A DNA stretch of 18,413 nucleotides from JAVJUS01 sp040220455 (GTDB lineage: Bacteria; Pseudomonadota; Alphaproteobacteria; DSM-16000; Inquilinaceae). The first letter of the stretch is position 1; every line of letters starts with the position of its first letter. Location of the stretch: positions 1-18,413 of the forward strand of contig JAVJUS010000053.1 in the NCBI GenBank assembly GCA_040220455.1, in the 5' to 3' direction. Shown in pieces: positions 15,220 through 18,413 of the stretch. Made by a program: the position numbers and the translations under genes. The notes below the pieces were generated by a model. That model was given only the letters and a program-made list of their open reading frames with translations, did not search any database and was not told the DNA's origin.

Positions 15220-15338
15220 CGTCATCCCCGCGAAAGCGGCGATCCAAACGGCCAGTCGCCCTGGATTCGCCACAGGCCTTTTACTGCGGCGGTTCGGCCG
15301 GGGAGCGCCCATAGATCCCCGCTTTCGCGGGGATGACG
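15220..15338. repeat. REP/MITE-like element with 25-bp terminal inverted repeats
   Basis: Two inverted arms, 15220-15244 (CGTCATCCCCGCGAAAGCGG plus five more bases) and 15314-15338, match at 24 of 25 positions and flank a 69-bp centre. Each arm contains its own small palindrome (CCCCGC/GCGGGG or CCGC/GCGG). This is the well-known style of dispersed intergenic repeat pair (REPIN-like) in alphaproteobacteria and relatives. It has no coding capacity and would be mobilised, if at all, in trans. It fills most of the 296-bp gap between hemW and the DUF4174 gene. Confidence 0.75.
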
Positions 15339-15421
15339 GAATCGGGGGCGTTCCGAAAGACTCTCGATAGGCCCTGGCACCGCGCCTTGATGGCGGCCGC
15401 GGCAGGCCTATTCCTTGCTGC

Positions 15422-15901
15422 ATGAGACGCCGGGAATTCGCGACGCTTCTGCTCGGGCTGTCGGCCGCGGGCGCGATCGGGGGAGGGGCGATGGCCGAGG
15501 ACGCGCCGCTGGCCCCGCATCGCTGGGCGGATCGCGTGATCGTGGTGGTCGCGCCCGGCGAGGAGTCCGATGCCCTGGCCGAGCAGGACCGCCGCTTCGC
15601 CGCCGACCCAACGGGGCTCGCCGAGCGACATCTGGTGGTCTATCGGGTTGCCGGGGAGGCCGTGAGCCGGCGGTCCTTCGGCTGGTCCTCGGCCGCCGAC
15701 GGCGCCGATCCGCCTTCTGCCGCCGACCTGCGCGCGGCAATCGACGCCCCGGCCGACGCCTTCCGGGTCGTGCTGATCGGCAAGGACGGCGGCGTCAAGC
15801 TGCGCGCCGACGCACCGCTGGCCCTCGACCGGCTCTACGCCACCATCGACGCCATGCCCATGCGCCGCCGCGAGATGCGCGAGCAGGACCGCGAGCCGTA
15901 G
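15422..15901 (+). CDS. Exported DUF4174 family protein
   Basis: A 159-residue small exported protein. The N-terminus MRRREFATLLLGLSAAGAIG with AMA-ED cleavage near residue 24 is a signal peptide; the RRREF sequence is Tat-like. The mature domain matches DUF4174 as I know it: HRWADRVIVVVAPGEESDAL, a QDRRF segment, LAERHLVVYRV, FRVVLIGKDGGVKLR (about 119-133) and the final IDAMPMRRREMREQ. The family has a thioredoxin-like look but no CxxC here, so redox activity is not supported. Function is unknown. The 296-bp upstream region holds a repeat element, and a large hairpin follows the stop, so the gene is probably monocistronic. Confidence 0.85.
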   Translation: MRRREFATLLLGLSAAGAIGGGAMAEDAPLAPHRWADRVIVVVAPGEESDALAEQDRRFAADPTGLAERHLVVYRVAGEAVSRRSFGWSSAADGADPPSAADLRAAIDAPADAFRVVLIGKDGGVKLRADAPLALDRLYATIDAMPMRRREMREQDREP

Positions 15902-15911
15902 CTCGTCCTTC

Positions 15912-15996
15912 CGTAGGTCGCCCACGGCCGAAAGGCCGTGCGCGACGGCGCGGGCGGTGCCGTTGCGCAGCCGCCTTCGGCGCTGGGCAACCTACG
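15912..15996. terminator. Composite hairpin between convergent genes (terminator/REP-like)
   Basis: The outer arms CGTAGGTCGCCCA (15912-15924) and TGGGCAACCTACG (15984-15996) are inverted repeats matching at 12 of 13 positions. Inside lie the perfect stem CACGGCC-gaaa-GGCCGTG (15923-15940, GNRA-type loop) and GCCG-cctt-CGGC (15970-15981). The structure is nearly symmetric between the convergent DUF4174 and DUF4340 genes, and the right arm includes the DUF4340 stop codon. It could end transcription from both sides; no T-run is present. The CGTAGGTCG start is shared with the hairpin at 1303. Confidence 0.55.
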
Positions 15997-17071
15997 CCGG
16001 GTCGCCCGTGAGGTCGGTCGTCGCCAGGCGGCGGGCGCGGTGGGCGGGGAGGCGGTAGGTCCAGGCGTCCAGGCGGCGGCGCAGCGCCTCGGCCTCGGAT
16101 CGGGCGGCCGGGCTCGCCTCCGGTGCCGTCTCGACGATGAAGCGGCACCATCGACCGGCCGGATCGTCCGCCGCGCCGGTCTGACGCGCCTCGACCGCGA
16201 GGCCTTCCGCGGCCGTTGCCCGGGCGACGGCGACCAAGGCCGCGTCGGGCCCGCCGTCGCCTGCCGGGCGGACATCGGCCAGATCCAGCGCCTCGAAGGC
16301 GTCGGCCAGCAGGCTCACCGCACGCGGATCGGCCGGCGCGCCGCCGGGCAGCGGCGTGGCAGGGGCGAGTGTGCCGTCTGGTCCTCGCGCCAGCGTCACG
16401 GCCGCCCCGTCCGTGCCTTCGACCGTCAGCCGGTCGAGACGTGCCGCCGGCAGGTCGACCAGGCGCCGGTCGAGCCAGTCGAGCGCCGCGCGCGGCAGGT
16501 CGACCGCGCCGCCGGCCCGCCAGGCCCGCTCCCCCGCGACGAGACGGGCGTAGAGCGCCGGCCCCCGTCCGCCGTCGGGCGTCGGCCGGGGCGGCGCGGC
16601 AGGACCCAGGATCACGTCGGCCAGGACCGTGCCCGTGGCATCCCGCAGGGTCACCCGCGTGCCAGGCTCGTTCTCCCGCTCCACCGATCCTTCACGCTCC
16701 GGCCGGGGAGTGCCCGGCTCGCCCAGGCCGAGGCGGGGCCAGAGTTCGGGCCGGGCGGTCAGCGCGGTCTCCCGGGTCAGGCGGGCGAGGCTGTCGAGCA
16801 GGCCGGCCACGCGGGCGTCGTCGGCGGGATAGCCGTGGCGCGAGGCGACGGTCCAGCCCTTGCCGGCGCGGGCGAGGCTCACTTCGCCGCGCGGCCTGGC
16901 CACCGTCACGCTCGCCACCCGGTCGAGCCGGTCGACGAGACCGGGCAGCAGCGGGCCCGCCGCCGCCGGCACGCGCCCCGTCCCCCGGTCGGCGCGCAGG
17001 CTCCCGACCGCGCCGACCACCGAGAGGGCCGCGCCGGCCGTCAGCAGGCCGAACCCGCGTCGGCCGATCAC
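15992..17071 (-). CDS. DUF4340 domain-containing protein
   Basis: A 359-residue envelope protein. It starts with one hydrophobic segment (FGLLTAGAALSVVGAVGSLR) that anchors or exports it, followed by repeated DUF4340-type beta/helix units: VDRLDRVASVTVARPRGEVS, LARAGKGWTVASRHGYPADD, then LLDSLARLTRETALTARPEL, and later GPALYARLVAGERAWRAGGA and LDWLDRRLVDLPAARLDRLT. The second half repeats the pattern. DUF4340 proteins typically sit beside GldG-type ABC-transporter auxiliary proteins, as here. The start is a GTG at 17071 overlapping the upstream GldG stop (GTGA), so the pair is translationally coupled. It probably helps a GldA/GldF/GldG-like ABC system whose other genes would lie to the right of the window. 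The exact role is unknown. Confidence 0.85.
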   Translation of the reverse strand: MIGRRGFGLLTAGAALSVVGAVGSLRADRGTGRVPAAAGPLLPGLVDRLDRVASVTVARPRGEVSLARAGKGWTVASRHGYPADDARVAGLLDSLARLTRETALTARPELWPRLGLGEPGTPRPEREGSVERENEPGTRVTLRDATGTVLADVILGPAAPPRPTPDGGRGPALYARLVAGERAWRAGGAVDLPRAALDWLDRRLVDLPAARLDRLTVEGTDGAAVTLARGPDGTLAPATPLPGGAPADPRAVSLLADAFEALDLADVRPAGDGGPDAALVAVARATAAEGLAVEARQTGAADDPAGRWCRFIVETAPEASPAARSEAEALRRRLDAWTYRLPAHRARRLATTDLTGDPA

Positions 17072-18413
17072 GGGCCACGCCCCGCTGCCCGCCGGCGCGG
17101 CACGCGCCGGCGCCAGGCCACGGCCAGCCCGGCTAGCGCCACCAGCAGTGGCACGCCCGCGATGTTGGCGACGGTCAGCCGGCGCTCCAGCGCGGCCACG
17201 TCCCGGTCCAGGTCGCGGCGCACGGCCCGCAGTTCGGCGCGCAGGTCGAGCGCCCGGTCGCGCAGCCGATCGAGCGCGGCGTCCCGGTCTCCGGCGTCGG
17301 GCCCGGCGCCGTCCCGCAGCCGGGCGAGCTCGGCCTCCGCCGCGTCCAGCTCGGCCAGCAGTCGCTGCTCGGTGGCGCGCAGGCGCCGATCGGCCTCGGC
17401 GCGCATCGCCTCGATCCGTTCGAAGGGCCGCCGGGTGACCGTGCGGCCGCGCAGATCGGCGAGGTCTGGGCCCCCGGCCAGGATCTCGATCGCGTTGACC
17501 AGGAAATCCGCGTTGCCGGAGAAGGCGTCGAGGGTGCCGTCCGGGGCGCGGCCGGAGAGCCAGAACCGGTCGTCGAGCAGGTCGGTATCGGCGACCACGA
17601 CCAGCTCGGCCGGCCCGTCGCTCGCCGACCGGTGGCCGCTTGCCGGCGTTGCCGCGCCCTCGGGCGGGCCTTCGGGAAAGGCGCTGGCGATCGGCCCGCG
17701 GAGCCGGACGGCCAGCAGAAGGGGCTCCCCGCTCGGCTCGAAATCGGCGATCAGGGCGCGCGGGTCCGGGCCTTGCGCGATCCGGTCGGCGTCCACGCGG
17801 GCGGAGTCGGGGCTGGTCACGACCAGCGGGGTCACCGTGCGATCCGGCCGGGCGGCGGGCTCCAGCACGCCGGCCGATCCCAGCGACAGGCTCTCCAGCC
17901 GGGCGGTGATCGGATCGCTCCGGTCGAGATTGGGCCGCGACAGGGCGAGCCAGGCGAGATAAGGCACGGGGCGCTGCCCGGCCGCGCCGCCGCCGACGCG
18001 CACCGGCGCGGCGGCCCGGGCGTCGAGCGCGACCCGGTCGGGATCGAAGTCGAGGCCCCAGGCTCGCGCGAACGGGCCGAGATCGGAATGGCGCGGCCGG
18101 AAGCGCTCCTGCGCCGGGGCGCGCCGGGCTTCGGCCTCCGAATAGGGATCGACGAGGACGACGGCCCGCCCGCCGCCGGTCAGGTACCGGTCGACGGCGT
18201 AGAGCGTCGCCGGGGACAGGCCGCGCGGATGGATCAGCAGCAGCACGTCGCTTGCCGGGTCGATCACGGTCGCGTCGAGCGGCACGGGGGAGAGCGCGAA
18301 GGACGCGGCCAGACGGTCCCGGATCGCGAAGGGCGGACGCGGGGGGGCGGCGCCCGGCGCCGCGCCCCCCGCCCCCCGCGGGGGGGGGGGGCCCGCCCCC
18401 CCCGGGCGCGCGA
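17068..18413 (-). CDS. GldG-family ABC transporter auxiliary protein, C-terminal part
   Basis: The frame is open from the right edge to a TGA at 17068, giving about 448 codons of an incomplete gene. GldG-type features are FAIRDRLAASFALSPVPLDA, SDVLLLIHPRGLSPATLYAV, VDRYLTGGGRAVVLVDPYSE, VVVADTDLLDDRFWLSGRAP, NADFLVNAIEILAGGPDLAD, an Arg/Glu/Asp-rich coiled coil (RLRATEQRLLAELDAAEAEL onward) and a C-terminal transmembrane helix (ANIAGVPLLVALAGLAVAWR). This is the substrate-domain-like partner of an ABC-2 permease, facing the periplasm. The GTG at 18285 is internal: upstream in-frame sequence clearly continues the GldG pattern back to about 18345. Beyond that, up to 18413, the translation is Gly/Pro/Ala-only low complexity of doubtful quality. 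Confidence 0.88.
   Translation of the reverse strand, partial: ARPGGAGPPPPRGAGGAAPGAAPPRPPFAIRDRLAASFALSPVPLDATVIDPASDVLLLIHPRGLSPATLYAVDRYLTGGGRAVVLVDPYSEAEARRAPAQERFRPRHSDLGPFARAWGLDFDPDRVALDARAAAPVRVGGGAAGQRPVPYLAWLALSRPNLDRSDPITARLESLSLGSAGVLEPAARPDRTVTPLVVTSPDSARVDADRIAQGPDPRALIADFEPSGEPLLLAVRLRGPIASAFPEGPPEGAATPASGHRSASDGPAELVVVADTDLLDDRFWLSGRAPDGTLDAFSGNADFLVNAIEILAGGPDLADLRGRTVTRRPFERIEAMRAEADRRLRATEQRLLAELDAAEAELARLRDGAGPDAGDRDAALDRLRDRALDLRAELRAVRRDLDRDVAALERRLTVANIAGVPLLVALAGLAVAWRRRVPRRRAAGRGP

Overview
The window is high-GC (about 70% by eye), densely coding DNA, most likely from an alphaproteobacterium, perhaps of the Rhodospirillales type. Pointers are the rdgB-hemW pair, a single-chain methylmalonyl-CoA mutase, DUF4174 and GldG/DUF4340 proteins, and REP-like repeats of the 'GTCATCCCCGCGAAAGCGG' kind. 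The taxonomic call is an inference. One stretch, about 1660-4210, is strikingly AT-rich and looks acquired.

Layout. (1) 1-284: the N-terminus of a secreted protein, running off the left edge. (2) 388-1646: two intact paralogous XRE/HTH regulators in tandem, then a decayed, frameshifted third copy. (3) 1660-4210: an AT-rich island with a two-gene minus-strand operon. It encodes an unrecognised 261-aa protein and a P-loop/AAA-type ATPase with a C-terminal helix-hairpin-helix; no transposase or integrase is visible. (4) 4227-6413: methylmalonyl-CoA mutase (minus). (5) 6771-11970: a five-gene plus-strand run of a BacA-like prephenate decarboxylase, a DUF6421 protein, an EamA exporter, a BacD-like ATP-grasp ligase and a fold-type IV aminotransferase. 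(6) 12091-12978: a 3-hydroxyisobutyrate-dehydrogenase-type oxidoreductase (minus). (7) 13267-15125: rdgB and hemW, overlapping (plus). (8) 15422-15901: an exported DUF4174 protein. (9) 15992-18413: DUF4340 and GldG-type proteins (minus), the latter running off the right edge through low-complexity G/C sequence.

How the genes may work together. The five-gene run has the logic of a bacilysin/anticapsin-type pathway. A prephenate decarboxylase makes a non-aromatic cyclohexadienyl precursor, an aminotransferase makes an amino acid, an ATP-grasp enzyme joins it to a partner, and a DMT permease exports the product. No BacB, BacC or BacG homologue is present, and a DUF6421 protein of unknown chemistry sits where tailoring enzymes would be expected. 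This is the best candidate here for an undescribed biosynthetic system. The second candidate is the AT-rich ATPase + unknown-partner operon beside the HTH cluster, which looks like a defence or mobile accessory module. The rest is core metabolism and housekeeping.
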